Below, piece after piece: positions 44,854 to 52,868 of a stretch of 64,000 bases of DNA; positions within the stretch are counted from its first letter, which is position 1; every line of letters begins with the position of its first letter. The position numbers were made by a program, and so were the translations under genes. Origin of the DNA: CAVUAF01 sp963739375 (lineage in GTDB: Bacteria; Acidobacteriota; Terriglobia; Terriglobales; Acidobacteriaceae); the NCBI GenBank assembly GCA_963739375.1, contig CAVUAF010000015.1:1-64000 (forward strand), read 5' to 3'. The notes beneath the pieces are model-generated. The model searched no databases. It saw nothing but the letters and a program-made list of their open reading frames with translations, and was not told the origin of the DNA.

Positions 44854-46238
44854 AGACGCCGAAGTGCTGCCACGAACGCCGGATGCTGGTGGTCGACGAC
44901 GATGCGACACTCACCGCCACCGTGAAAGACTTCCTCACCCAGCAGGGATACCTGGTGGAGACGGCCTCCTCGGGGGAAGAGGCGTTGCAGATCCAGGAGC
45001 AGCACCCGCAGATCTGCGTGGCCCTGGTGGACCTGATGATGCCGCTGATGGACGGCCTCAGTCTGCTCGCGGAACTGCAGCGCCGCGATCCCGAGCTGGC
45101 GGTCATCATCATGACCGGCTTCGCCACTATCGAGACGGCCGTGGAAGCGATCAAGCGCGGCGCGGAAGACTACATCACCAAGCCCCTCGATCCGGACGCC
45201 CTGAAAAAGAAGGTGGGACGCGTGGTGGAGATGTTCCAGCTGCGCACCCGGGTGGCGGAACTGCAGGCGGCCCGGGCGGACGATGCCGGGGCCTCCTTCG
45301 ACTCGCTGGTGTACGTTTCCCCGCTGCTGCAGCGGGCCGTGGAGCGCGCGCGTGCCGCCGCGGACACCGACGTGCCGGTCCTGGTCCTGGGGGAAACCGG
45401 CACCGGCAAGGAGATGCTGGCGCGGGCCATCCATGCCGCCAGCCCGCGCGCCAAGGGTCCCTTCGTGCCGGTGAACTGCGCCGCCCTGCCGCGCGAACTG
45501 GTCGAAAGTGAGCTGTTCGGATATCGCAAAGGCGCCTTCACCGGCGCTACCTCCGACGGCCAGGGAATGTTTGCCGCCGCCCAGCACGGGACGCTTTTCC
45601 TCGACGAAATCGGCGAGATGCCGAAGGACATCCAGGCCAAGCTGCTGCGCGTCCTGCAGGACAAGCAGGTGCGGCCGGTGGGTAGCGCGCGCACCACCGA
45701 GGTGGACCTGCGCATCATCGCCGCCACCAACCGCCCGGTGGCGGAGCTGCGCGCCGAGCAGCTGCGCGACGATTTTTACTACCGCATTGCCGCCGTCACC
45801 ATCGAGCTGCCGCCGCTGCGCGCCCGTCCGGAAGACATTCTGGTGCTCACGCAGCACTTGTGCCAGGGGTTGACGGAACGCTACGACCGCCAGATCAGCC
45901 TCAGCCGCGGCGCGGTGTCACTGCTGCTGAAGTATGCGTTTCCGGGCAACGTGCGCGAACTGGAAAACCTGCTGCAGAGCGCCACCGCGGTCTCCCGTGA
46001 CGATCCCCAGACCATCACCGAGAAGGACCTGCGCGCGCTGCTCGATCCCGCCGCCCTCGGCGACGAGATGCCGAAGGGCATCGAGCAGACGCTGGCCATT
46101 GAGCCGCTGGAGAAGCTGGCCATCGAGCGCGCCCTGCGGATCACCAACGGGAACCGCAGCAAGGCCGCGGTGCTGCTGGGAATCTCGCGCGACACCCTGT
46201 ATCGCAAGCTGCGCGAATACCGCACCGCGGTGTCTTAG
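44850..46238 (+). CDS. NtrC-family sigma-54 response regulator of the electron-conduit cluster
   Basis: 462 residues, ATGA overlap with the kinase. The receiver has VVDDD, Asp 61 in VALVDLMMPLMDG and Lys in ITKPLDP. The AAA+ domain has GETGTGKEMLARAI (Walker A), YRKGAFTGA (sigma-54 loop), GTLFLDEIGEMPK (Walker B) and FYYRIAAVTIELPP. The C-terminal Fis helix-turn-helix reads NRSKAAVLLGISRDTLYRKL. Two palindromes of the form GTCCGA-N3-TCGGAC lie ahead of the two cytochrome units downstream, each with a sigma-54-like promoter, so this protein is the obvious activator of those units. Confidence 0.94.
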   Translation: MKTPKCCHERRMLVVDDDATLTATVKDFLTQQGYLVETASSGEEALQIQEQHPQICVALVDLMMPLMDGLSLLAELQRRDPELAVIIMTGFATIETAVEAIKRGAEDYITKPLDPDALKKKVGRVVEMFQLRTRVAELQAARADDAGASFDSLVYVSPLLQRAVERARAAADTDVPVLVLGETGTGKEMLARAIHAASPRAKGPFVPVNCAALPRELVESELFGYRKGAFTGATSDGQGMFAAAQHGTLFLDEIGEMPKDIQAKLLRVLQDKQVRPVGSARTTEVDLRIIAATNRPVAELRAEQLRDDFYYRIAAVTIELPPLRARPEDILVLTQHLCQGLTERYDRQISLSRGAVSLLLKYAFPGNVRELENLLQSATAVSRDDPQTITEKDLRALLDPAALGDEMPKGIEQTLAIEPLEKLAIERALRITNGNRSKAAVLLGISRDTLYRKLREYRTAVS

Positions 46239-46248
46239 CGGCCCGGGG

Positions 46249-46265
46249 TGTCCGATTGTCGGACA
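46249..46265. promoter_or_regulatory. Palindrome TGTCCGA-N3-TCGGACA, likely enhancer site
   Basis: Perfect 7-bp inverted repeat with a 3-bp centre, about 90 bp above the sigma-54-like element at 46348. Outer bases extend the symmetry (GGCCCGG at 46240 with CCGGGCC at 46267), so the same DNA could also fold as a terminator hairpin for the regulator gene that stops 10 bases earlier. The core recurs at 47698. Confidence 0.6.
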
Positions 46266-46347
46266 ACCGGGCCGGCGCCGCAGGTCTCACGGGCGGCGCC
46301 GCACCCCGTAAACCCGCTCCGGGCAAGGGTGGCCGGCCGGAATCGTT

Positions 46348-46362
46348 TGGCAGGCGGCGTGC
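46348..46362 (+). promoter_or_regulatory. Sigma-54-like -24/-12 promoter of the four-haem cytochrome gene
   Basis: TGGCAGGCGGCGTGC: GG and GC at the invariant spacing with T before GC. The start codon lies 30 bases downstream. Confidence 0.6.
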
Positions 46363-46391
46363 GAGCAAGGAAGCGTAATGAGGTAGCTCCC

Positions 46392-47612
46392 ATGGCACGA
46401 CGCGCAACGCTCTGGGGTGTCGCCGCCGTCGTCGCAGTGCTCGCGCTCGCGGCGGTACTGGCCCATCAAAGCGACGCCGCCCGGCAACGCTGGCCGGTTT
46501 TTCTCTCCGGAAGTCCCGCCCGCGGCCAGCAGCTCTTCGAGGCCAAGGGCTGTGCCCGGTGCCATGCGGTGAATGGCGTGGGGGCGCGCAGCGCCCCTGA
46601 TCTCGGCCGGCAGCGCAGCGCGCAGTCGAGCACCCAACTGGTCGCGGCGATGTGGAACCACGCGCCGCAGATGTGGACCCGCATGCGCGACCAGGGCCTC
46701 GGTTATCCCGCGCTCAACTACACCGACACTGCCCAACTCCTGGCCTACCTCTACATGGCGCGCTTTGTCGATGCCCCGGGCGATGCCGAACACGGCCGGC
46801 AGCTTTTCCACGAGAAATCTTGCGACAAGTGCCACGCCCTCGGGGCCGGCACCCGCATCGGACCCAACCTGGGCGCGCCCGGCCAGCCGCTTTCCGCGGT
46901 CGCCTGGACGCAGGCGCTCTGGAACCACGCCTGGACCATGCAGGACCGCATGACCACGGCGCGCGTGGACTGGCCGCAGTTTGCGGACAACGAGTTGCGC
47001 GACCTGCTCGCCTACATCCGCACCCAGCGCGGGGTGGCCGCGATGGTCGAGGTGGAGACCGGCGATCCGGAAGCAGGCTGGCAGGTCTTCCAGGCCAAGG
47101 CGTGCAATGCCTGTCATTCGATCCGCGGCGAGACCGGCTCCGACGCTCCCTACCTCGGCCCGGGACGCAAGCTGCCGCAGACCTTCGTGCAATTCGGTGG
47201 CGCCATGCTCAACCATTCTCCGCAAATGCGGCGCGTCATGCAGCAGCACGGCATTCCACGACCCGAATTCAAGGGAGTAGAGATGGCCGATGTGGCCGCG
47301 TTCCTCTACAGTCTCGGCTACAGCGATCCGGCCGGGTCCCCGCATGTGGGCAGGAGTGTCTTCGCCTGGCGAGGATGCAACCGCTGCCATGGCGATGATG
47401 CGGAAGGCGGGCCGGCCGGGCCCGGGCTGCGGGGCCGCTCCAAGGGCTATACCACGGTCACCCTCGCCACCTCGCTCTGGGGTCACGGCGAGCGCATGTT
47501 GCGCCAAAACCAACAACTGGGGCTGAACTGGCCCACCTTGCTCGACAGCGACGTCGGCGACCTGCTGTCGTTCCTCAACGCGCCTCTGGAAACCAACCAA
47601 GCCCGGCGCTGA
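46392..47612 (+). CDS. Membrane-anchored cytochrome with four tandem c-type domains
   Basis: 406 residues from ATG 46392; the open frame begins earlier but runs through the promoter. One N-terminal helix (residues 7-24, LWGVAAVVAVLALAAVLA) anchors it in the inner membrane. Four repeats of about 90 residues each contain one CxxCH: CARCH (54), CDKCH (144), CNACH (238) and CNRCH (329). Each is followed by a matching (W/L)xHxxxM segment (WNHAPQM, WNHAWTM, LNHSPQM, WGHGERM) that likely gives the distal Met. Likely a periplasmic electron shuttle between the NrfD-type complex and the outer-membrane cytochrome. I know no named family with exactly this four-fold arrangement. Confidence 0.88.
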   Translation: MARRATLWGVAAVVAVLALAAVLAHQSDAARQRWPVFLSGSPARGQQLFEAKGCARCHAVNGVGARSAPDLGRQRSAQSSTQLVAAMWNHAPQMWTRMRDQGLGYPALNYTDTAQLLAYLYMARFVDAPGDAEHGRQLFHEKSCDKCHALGAGTRIGPNLGAPGQPLSAVAWTQALWNHAWTMQDRMTTARVDWPQFADNELRDLLAYIRTQRGVAAMVEVETGDPEAGWQVFQAKACNACHSIRGETGSDAPYLGPGRKLPQTFVQFGGAMLNHSPQMRRVMQQHGIPRPEFKGVEMADVAAFLYSLGYSDPAGSPHVGRSVFAWRGCNRCHGDDAEGGPAGPGLRGRSKGYTTVTLATSLWGHGERMLRQNQQLGLNWPTLLDSDVGDLLSFLNAPLETNQARR

Positions 47613-47697
47613 TTCGTCTTCGCCCGGCTCCGCGCTCCCGTCGGGAAGACGACCCGGCGGGAGCGCCTTTTGTGTCCGATGGCACCACCCGAAAAAC

Positions 47698-47712
47698 GTC
47701 CGATTCTCGGAC
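47698..47712. promoter_or_regulatory. Palindrome GTCCGA-N3-TCGGAC, likely enhancer site
   Basis: Same core as 46249 (CGTCCGATTCTCGGACAT here), with an extra half-site TGTCCGAT at 47673. It lies about 130 bp above the sigma-54-like element at 47839. Confidence 0.6.
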
Positions 47713-47838
47713 ATAACGGGATTGCCGCCTGCGCCGCGGTCGGAACTCACCCCGCCGGATTGTGACCAGTTGCGCGCAAGTCGTTGCAAGCAAACCAGGT
47801 TAGCGAAACCGCATGCTCGCGGCGGGAGGGCCGGCGGA

Positions 47839-47853
47839 TGGCGCTCGAGGTGC
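47839..47853 (+). promoter_or_regulatory. Sigma-54-like -24/-12 promoter of the decahaem cytochrome operon
   Basis: TGGCGCTCGAGGTGC: GG and GC correctly spaced, T before GC. It lies 107 bases before the chosen start at 47961 and would give a leader of about 95 bases. Confidence 0.55.
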
Positions 47854-47899
47854 ACATTCCTACCGCAACAACGCATTTGCATGATGCGTCTCCTGCGTG

Positions 47900-47927
47900 G
47901 CGTGTCGCGGCGCAAGCCGCGACACGC
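47900..47927 (+). promoter_or_regulatory. Leader hairpin with GCAA tetraloop
   Basis: GCGTGTCGCGGC (47900-47911), loop GCAA, then GCCGCGACACGC (47916-47927): a perfect 12-bp GC-rich stem capped by a GNRA tetraloop, inside the predicted leader of the decahaem gene and 33 bases before its start. No T run follows, so it is not an ordinary terminator; mRNA stabilisation or translational control is more likely. Confidence 0.65.
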
Positions 47928-47960
47928 ATGCACAACCGGCGCGTGCAAGGAGCGAGTTCG

Positions 47961-48971
47961 ATGGCTGAGGTCATGACCAGACGGTTGCTGCTGGCAGGGA
48001 TGTTGTGGCTGGCGGCCACGGGGCTGGCCGTGGCCGATTCGCCCGCCCAAGCCGCCGCTAGCGCAGCGCCGCCGGATGCGGATTACATCGGCAGCGAGCG
48101 CTGCGGCGACTGCCACGCCGCCCAGCTCGAAAAGCTTAAGCGCACCACCATGGGGAAGGTTTTCCTCCTAAGTCCGCGCACCCCCCTGGAGCGGCAAGGC
48201 TGCGAGGCGTGTCACGGATCCGGCCGTGCCCATGCCGACAGCAAGGGCAAGATCGCACTCATTCGCTTCGGTAAGGACTCGCTGCAGCCGGTGGAAACCC
48301 AAAACGCGCAGTGTCTGGCCTGCCATCAGCGAGGCAACCGGATGTTCTGGCGGGGCAGCACGCACGAATTGCGCGGGCTGACGTGCGTCACTTGTCACCA
48401 GGTCCACGTGGACGCAGGGCCTGCCCCCGTGGGCTACGCCTTCCGGGAACCGCTCAGCGAAAACCGCCAGTTCGTCAAGCCAACCCAGATGGAGGTCTGC
48501 TTCCAGTGTCACCAGATGCGGCGCGCGCAGTTGCAGCGCTCGTCGCACATGCCCTTCCGCGAAGGCAAGGTCACCTGCACCGATTGCCATAACCCGCACG
48601 GCACGCCGAATCCGAAGCTGCTGATGACCGCGACGGCGAACGAAACCTGCTACAAGTGCCACGCCGAGCGGCGCGGTCCCTTCCTGTGGGAGCACCCGCC
48701 GGTGATGGAGAACTGCCTTACCTGTCACGACGCGCACGGCTCGACGAATCCCAACCTGCTGAAGGCGCGGGCCCCGCGGCTGTGCATGGAGTGCCACGAC
48801 GTCAGCGGACACAACTCCGACCCGCTCGCGCTCAGCCCCAATCCGCCGCGCATCAGTATTAACCAGCAAATCAGCACCCGCGCGTTGCGGGTGATTAATC
48901 GCTCCTGCACCAACTGCCACTCCCAGATCCACGGGTCCAACCACCCCGCGGGATCGCGGTACCTGCGCTGA
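47961..48971 (+). CDS. Decahaem c-type cytochrome, MtrA/DmsE family
   Basis: 336 residues. ATG 47961 has AAGGAG 7 bases upstream and opens a signal peptide (MTRRLLLAGMLWLAATGLAV); the frame is open further upstream through the leader hairpin. Ten CxxCH motifs occur at about residues 48, 81, 118, 142, 180, 206, 230, 252, 275 and 316, the number and spacing of MtrA, PioA and DmsE. Some carry a nearby second His (CVTCHQVHVD, CTDCHNPHG, CLTCHDAHG, CTNCHSQIHG). MtrA-type proteins sit inside an MtrB barrel and conduct electrons across the outer membrane; the barrel gene follows 17 bases downstream. Confidence 0.93.
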   Translation: MAEVMTRRLLLAGMLWLAATGLAVADSPAQAAASAAPPDADYIGSERCGDCHAAQLEKLKRTTMGKVFLLSPRTPLERQGCEACHGSGRAHADSKGKIALIRFGKDSLQPVETQNAQCLACHQRGNRMFWRGSTHELRGLTCVTCHQVHVDAGPAPVGYAFREPLSENRQFVKPTQMEVCFQCHQMRRAQLQRSSHMPFREGKVTCTDCHNPHGTPNPKLLMTATANETCYKCHAERRGPFLWEHPPVMENCLTCHDAHGSTNPNLLKARAPRLCMECHDVSGHNSDPLALSPNPPRISINQQISTRALRVINRSCTNCHSQIHGSNHPAGSRYLR

Positions 48972-48988
48972 AGGAGAAGGAAGCTGAC

Positions 48989-51577
48989 ATGAAGAAGCGC
49001 GGATTATCCAGGTCTTTCGCCCGGAGCGCAGGCGCGGCGGGACTGCTGTGGTTCGCCGTGGCGGCGTGCGGTCAGGAACAGGCGGGCCCGAACTACGGCT
49101 CCGTCGAACTCGGGCTCCGCCAGAACTGGGGCACCGTCTATGGGCGCGCGACTGCAAACTCATTGTTTCCGTCATTTCCCGGCACCACCGGCGGCACGTT
49201 TCCCGAATCCTCCGGCGGCCCTTTCACTGCGCAAAGCCTTGGCTACACCCCGCGGTTTGGTACTTCCCGCTTCTTTGAATATCAAGACGTTCCGAACGGC
49301 CTCTATATCAAGAGTTTCCGGGCCGGCATGGATAACGTGCTGGGGAAGAACTTCTACATCAAGCTCCAGGGCCGCGACGGGATTGAAAAAGATCAGGCAT
49401 ATCTCCTCACCGCTGGACAGTATGGCAAGACGAAGTTCCAGTTCCGTTGGGATGACACGCCCCATGTCTTCACCAACACGGCACAGACCCTCTTCGCGCA
49501 GACCGCGCCGGGCTTCTTTACCACCTCGCCTGTTATCCAGGCCGCGTTGACGGCAGGCGCAGCCACCTGCACCTTCCAGCAAATTGCGGGCGGTGCTTGT
49601 GCGCTGGCGAACACCGTCAATAGCTTGTTCTCCACCGCCACGCCGTTTGCGCTCGACGTACGCCGTCGGGCGGCTACCGCCAGCTTTGCCTGGCGGCCCA
49701 CCGCAAACTGGGATCTGGGCACCTCCTACTCGCTGGAGAATGCGAGCGGATCCCGCCCCTTCGGCACCAGCTCGGGCTTTGAATTTCCGGAACCGATCAA
49801 CTACCGCACCCAGAACGTCAAAGGCAGCGCTGAATACGGCCAGGAACACTGGGGTGTGCAGGTCGGTTTCACCAGCTCTTTGTTTGACAATCGCGTCGGC
49901 AGTTTGACGTGGGTAAGTCCCTTCAGCACCGCCGCCACGACCAACCAGGGGCGCATCGACCTCTATCCTTCCAACACCGCGGGCAATGTTCCTATCGCCG
50001 GAGCTTTTGACCTGACGAAGTACGTACGGGTGATGGGCAGCATTGTGACGGGCTGGATGAAACAGAATGACGCCTTCCTGCCGTACACCGTCAACTCCGG
50101 GGCGACGGGATGTCCCGGTGGCCAGCCCTGCAACGCGGTGGCGGCGCTGCCGGCGGCCAGCCTGAACGGCAGCAAGACGACCCTGGCGATGAACTACATC
50201 GTGGCCACCAGGCCCATGCGCCACCTGAGCTTCACGGCCCGCTACGGCTCGTACGACTACGAGAACAACAGTCCTACGGTTACCTTCCCCGGAGTCGTGG
50301 TCACCGACGGCGCCACCTTTGCCTCCGGCGGCGACAATGCGCGCGTCTCAGTGCCCAAGGGATTCAACCGCAAGAATGTGGAATTCACCGGCGCGTGGCA
50401 ATTCAAGAAGGACGACGTGCTCAAGGTCGGCTACGGGCTGGAGATCATGGACCGCCAGCATCGCGATGTCAGCCACACCCAGGAAGGCACCTTCTCCACC
50501 TCCCTGGACCTGAATCCGAACAAGCTGACGCTGCTGCGGTTTTCCTACAAGCACTCCGACCGCACCCCGGAGCTCTACCAGAACAACGACGAGAGCTACT
50601 TCAATGGCGAGGGCGGTACCGCCCAGATGTTCGCCTTCCGGCGCTTTGATGAGGCGCAACGCACGCGGAATCGCGGGGAGGCTTTGCTGCAGGTCACCCC
50701 GCTGCCGGCGCTCACTTTCTCGGCCGTTTACAGCACCGACCAGAATGCTTTTGCCAATCACCTCTCCGCGACGGAATGCGCTGCTGCGACCGCGGAAGCG
50801 ACCGCGCAGGCGGCCCTGTCGTCGGTGACCCTGGTCGCGCCCTTCGACCCCTCTTGCCTCAGTTACGGACTGTTGAAGGACATCAGCTCCGGCTACAGCT
50901 TCGATGCCAACTACAGCCCGGTGCCCCAACTGGCCTTCTTTGGCGAGTACGCGAACGAAAAGTTCAATTACCAGCAGCGTTCCCGTGACCGCACCTATGT
51001 CACCAGCCTGCAGGCGGCCCCGGCGGCGATTCCCGGCGTCCGCGGGGCTTACGACGATCCCTCCAATGACTGGTTTAGCTGGAGCAGTACCCGTATCCAC
51101 ACCTACTCCGGTGGAGTGGACGTCTACCTGAAGAGAAAGAAGGTGGCGATGACCACCTTCTACAGCCTTTCCGCCGCCACCGGCGACATTCTCACCACGC
51201 TGCTCAGCGCGAATCCCACCATGAGCGCGACCAACGTCACCACCGGAGCCCTCGTCACGCCGGCACTGGCGGGCGGCCCGGGGTATTACAACTACCCGAA
51301 CACGACCAACCGCCTGCATCAAGTCGTGGTTTCGGCAAAGTTCGCGGTGAGCAAGAGCTTTACGCCCAGGATCGAGTACCAGTTTCAGCGCTATGACCAG
51401 CATGACTGGCAGAGCGACATCATGCTGCCCTACATGGCCGCCTACGATCCCGGGTCCTCGTACAACACCAGCGCGTCACGGCTGGGCGGAGGCACACAGA
51501 AATTTCTGTACCTGGGGGCGGATACCCCGTCGTACAAAACGCACGTTCTCACGGGCACTCTGGAGTGGCATTTCTGA
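48989..51577 (+). CDS. MtrB/PioB-family outer-membrane beta-barrel
   Basis: 862 residues with an N-terminal signal peptide (AAGLLWFAVAACGQ). The remainder alternates aromatic and polar residues in paired strands with long polar loops (FRWDDTPHVFTNTAQTLFA, FTARYGSYDYENNSPTV, LRFSYKHSDRTPELYQNNDE) and ends THVLTGTLEWHF, a C-terminal Phe as expected of a BAM substrate. Early blocks (FYIKLQGRDGIEKDQAYLLT, GQYGKTKFQFRWDDTPHVF) match the decahaem-associated MtrB/PioB family. It is longer than Shewanella MtrB (about 700), mainly through loops, and has no N-terminal CxxC. It should sheath the decahaem cytochrome. No outer-surface cytochrome (MtrC/OmcA) is encoded nearby. Confidence 0.88.
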   Translation: MKKRGLSRSFARSAGAAGLLWFAVAACGQEQAGPNYGSVELGLRQNWGTVYGRATANSLFPSFPGTTGGTFPESSGGPFTAQSLGYTPRFGTSRFFEYQDVPNGLYIKSFRAGMDNVLGKNFYIKLQGRDGIEKDQAYLLTAGQYGKTKFQFRWDDTPHVFTNTAQTLFAQTAPGFFTTSPVIQAALTAGAATCTFQQIAGGACALANTVNSLFSTATPFALDVRRRAATASFAWRPTANWDLGTSYSLENASGSRPFGTSSGFEFPEPINYRTQNVKGSAEYGQEHWGVQVGFTSSLFDNRVGSLTWVSPFSTAATTNQGRIDLYPSNTAGNVPIAGAFDLTKYVRVMGSIVTGWMKQNDAFLPYTVNSGATGCPGGQPCNAVAALPAASLNGSKTTLAMNYIVATRPMRHLSFTARYGSYDYENNSPTVTFPGVVVTDGATFASGGDNARVSVPKGFNRKNVEFTGAWQFKKDDVLKVGYGLEIMDRQHRDVSHTQEGTFSTSLDLNPNKLTLLRFSYKHSDRTPELYQNNDESYFNGEGGTAQMFAFRRFDEAQRTRNRGEALLQVTPLPALTFSAVYSTDQNAFANHLSATECAAATAEATAQAALSSVTLVAPFDPSCLSYGLLKDISSGYSFDANYSPVPQLAFFGEYANEKFNYQQRSRDRTYVTSLQAAPAAIPGVRGAYDDPSNDWFSWSSTRIHTYSGGVDVYLKRKKVAMTTFYSLSAATGDILTTLLSANPTMSATNVTTGALVTPALAGGPGYYNYPNTTNRLHQVVVSAKFAVSKSFTPRIEYQFQRYDQHDWQSDIMLPYMAAYDPGSSYNTSASRLGGGTQKFLYLGADTPSYKTHVLTGTLEWHF

Positions 51578-51614
51578 AACCAATACCAAGGAGAGCAGGG
51601 GGGAGACAGACACA

Positions 51615-52025
51615 ATGAAACGCAATGGTAAAACGTGGTCCATGACAGGGGCGTTGCTGGTGCTCGTACTCACCAGCCTCACCGCGTTCGCCGGTCCCCG
51701 CGTCATCCAGGTCACCGCCGACGACGACAATCGCTTCAAGGTGCCCGGCCAAAAAGGCAAGCCGGTCATCACCGTGAAGCAGAACGAGGTGGTCACGCTG
51801 CGGATCACCTCCCACAAAGGTACCGACTGGGAGAAGGACGGCACGGTGCACAGCTTTACCATCAACGCCCTGAAAGACCAGGGCTGGGACCTGCGCCTGA
51901 AGGAAGGCACCCAGGACTTCACCGTGGTGGCGCCGGCGCAGCCCGGGGAATACGTGGTCGAGTGCATGGTGCGCTGCGGCAAAGGCCACGATGACATGAA
52001 GATGAAACTGGTCGTCACGCCCTGA
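51615..52025 (+). CDS. Free-standing periplasmic CuA-type cupredoxin
   Basis: 136 residues with a signal peptide (MTGALLVLVLTSLTAFA). A cupredoxin beta-sandwich carries a complete binuclear CuA ligand pattern: His 79 in GTVHSFTI, then C117-x3-C121-x3-H125-x2-M128 in ECMVRCGKGHDDMKM. The C-x3-C-x3-H-x2-M spacing equals that of cytochrome oxidase subunit II and nitrous-oxide reductase, but neither enzyme is encoded here and the protein has no transmembrane anchor. It lies between the barrel gene and the NrfC/NrfD pair and starts 38 bases after the barrel, so it is probably the copper electron carrier of this conduit. An ordinary type 1 copper protein would lack the second Cys. Confidence 0.85.
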   Translation: MKRNGKTWSMTGALLVLVLTSLTAFAGPRVIQVTADDDNRFKVPGQKGKPVITVKQNEVVTLRITSHKGTDWEKDGTVHSFTINALKDQGWDLRLKEGTQDFTVVAPAQPGEYVVECMVRCGKGHDDMKMKLVVTP

Positions 52026-52034
52026 GGAGTTCCC

Positions 52035-52865
52035 ATGCCGGTTTCCCGTCGAGGTTTCGTGCAATTCCTGGCGCGCGGCGCCGGGCTGGTGGCCGCGGTC
52101 GGCATCGCCTGGAAGGCGACCGCCAGCCGCGTCTTCCACGAGGTGCTCCCCGCGCGTTCCACTGCGCCCACCGACCAGAAGTGGGTGATGGTGGTGGACC
52201 TGGCCAAGTGCGACGGCTGCCGCGATTGCACCCGCGCCTGCGATGCCATGCACTTCGTCCCGCCCATGCAGGAATGGATCAAGGTCTTCGAGATCACCGA
52301 CAATACCGCCGCCGGCGCCTACTTCCTGCCGCGGCCCTGCATGCAGTGCGACAACCCGCCCTGCGTGCGCGGCTGCCCGGTGGGCGCCACCTACAAGCGC
52401 AGCGACGGCATTGTTATGCAGGACGACGACCGCTGCATCGGCTGCCGCAATTGCATCGCCCAGTGCCCATATTCAGCGCGGTCGTTCAACTGGGGCGAGC
52501 CGCCGCACACTCCCGCAGAACTCGCCCGTCCCTACTCCGTCGACTACAACTACCCCCACCGCAAGGGCACGGTGGAGAAATGCATCTTCTGCCCCGAGCA
52601 CTTGCGCGCCGGCATGCTGCCGGCGTGCGCCTCGGCGTGCAAGATGGGCGCCATCTACTTCGGCGATGAGCTCGAAGATGCAGTCACCAACGGCAAAGGC
52701 GAGACCATCCAGTTCACCAAGCTCGCCCAGCGGGGCGCCGCCTTCCGCCTGCTGGAGGAACTGGGAACCGAGCCGCGCGTTTACTATCTGCCGCCGGCCA
52801 GCCGCAAGTACCCGTCGCCCGAAGAGCAGGCACAAACCGGCACGATGGCACACATGGGGCACTAA
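52035..52865 (+). CDS. Tat-exported four-cluster ferredoxin, NrfC/PsrB-like
   Basis: 276 residues. The N-terminus SRRGFVQF followed by a hydrophobic stretch is a twin-arginine signal, so the folded protein faces the periplasm. Four 4Fe-4S cysteine sets are visible: CDGCRDCTRAC, CMQCDNPPCVRGCP, CIGCRNCIAQCP and CIFCPEHLRAGMLPACASAC, as in NrfC, PsrB and DmsB. It starts 9 bases after the CuA gene and ends 3 bases before the NrfD-type gene. It should relay electrons between the membrane quinone site and the periplasmic copper/haem carriers. No molybdopterin catalytic subunit is encoded with it, unlike in polysulfide or DMSO reductases. Confidence 0.93.
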   Translation: MPVSRRGFVQFLARGAGLVAAVGIAWKATASRVFHEVLPARSTAPTDQKWVMVVDLAKCDGCRDCTRACDAMHFVPPMQEWIKVFEITDNTAAGAYFLPRPCMQCDNPPCVRGCPVGATYKRSDGIVMQDDDRCIGCRNCIAQCPYSARSFNWGEPPHTPAELARPYSVDYNYPHRKGTVEKCIFCPEHLRAGMLPACASACKMGAIYFGDELEDAVTNGKGETIQFTKLAQRGAAFRLLEELGTEPRVYYLPPASRKYPSPEEQAQTGTMAHMGH

Positions 52866-52868
52866 ACA

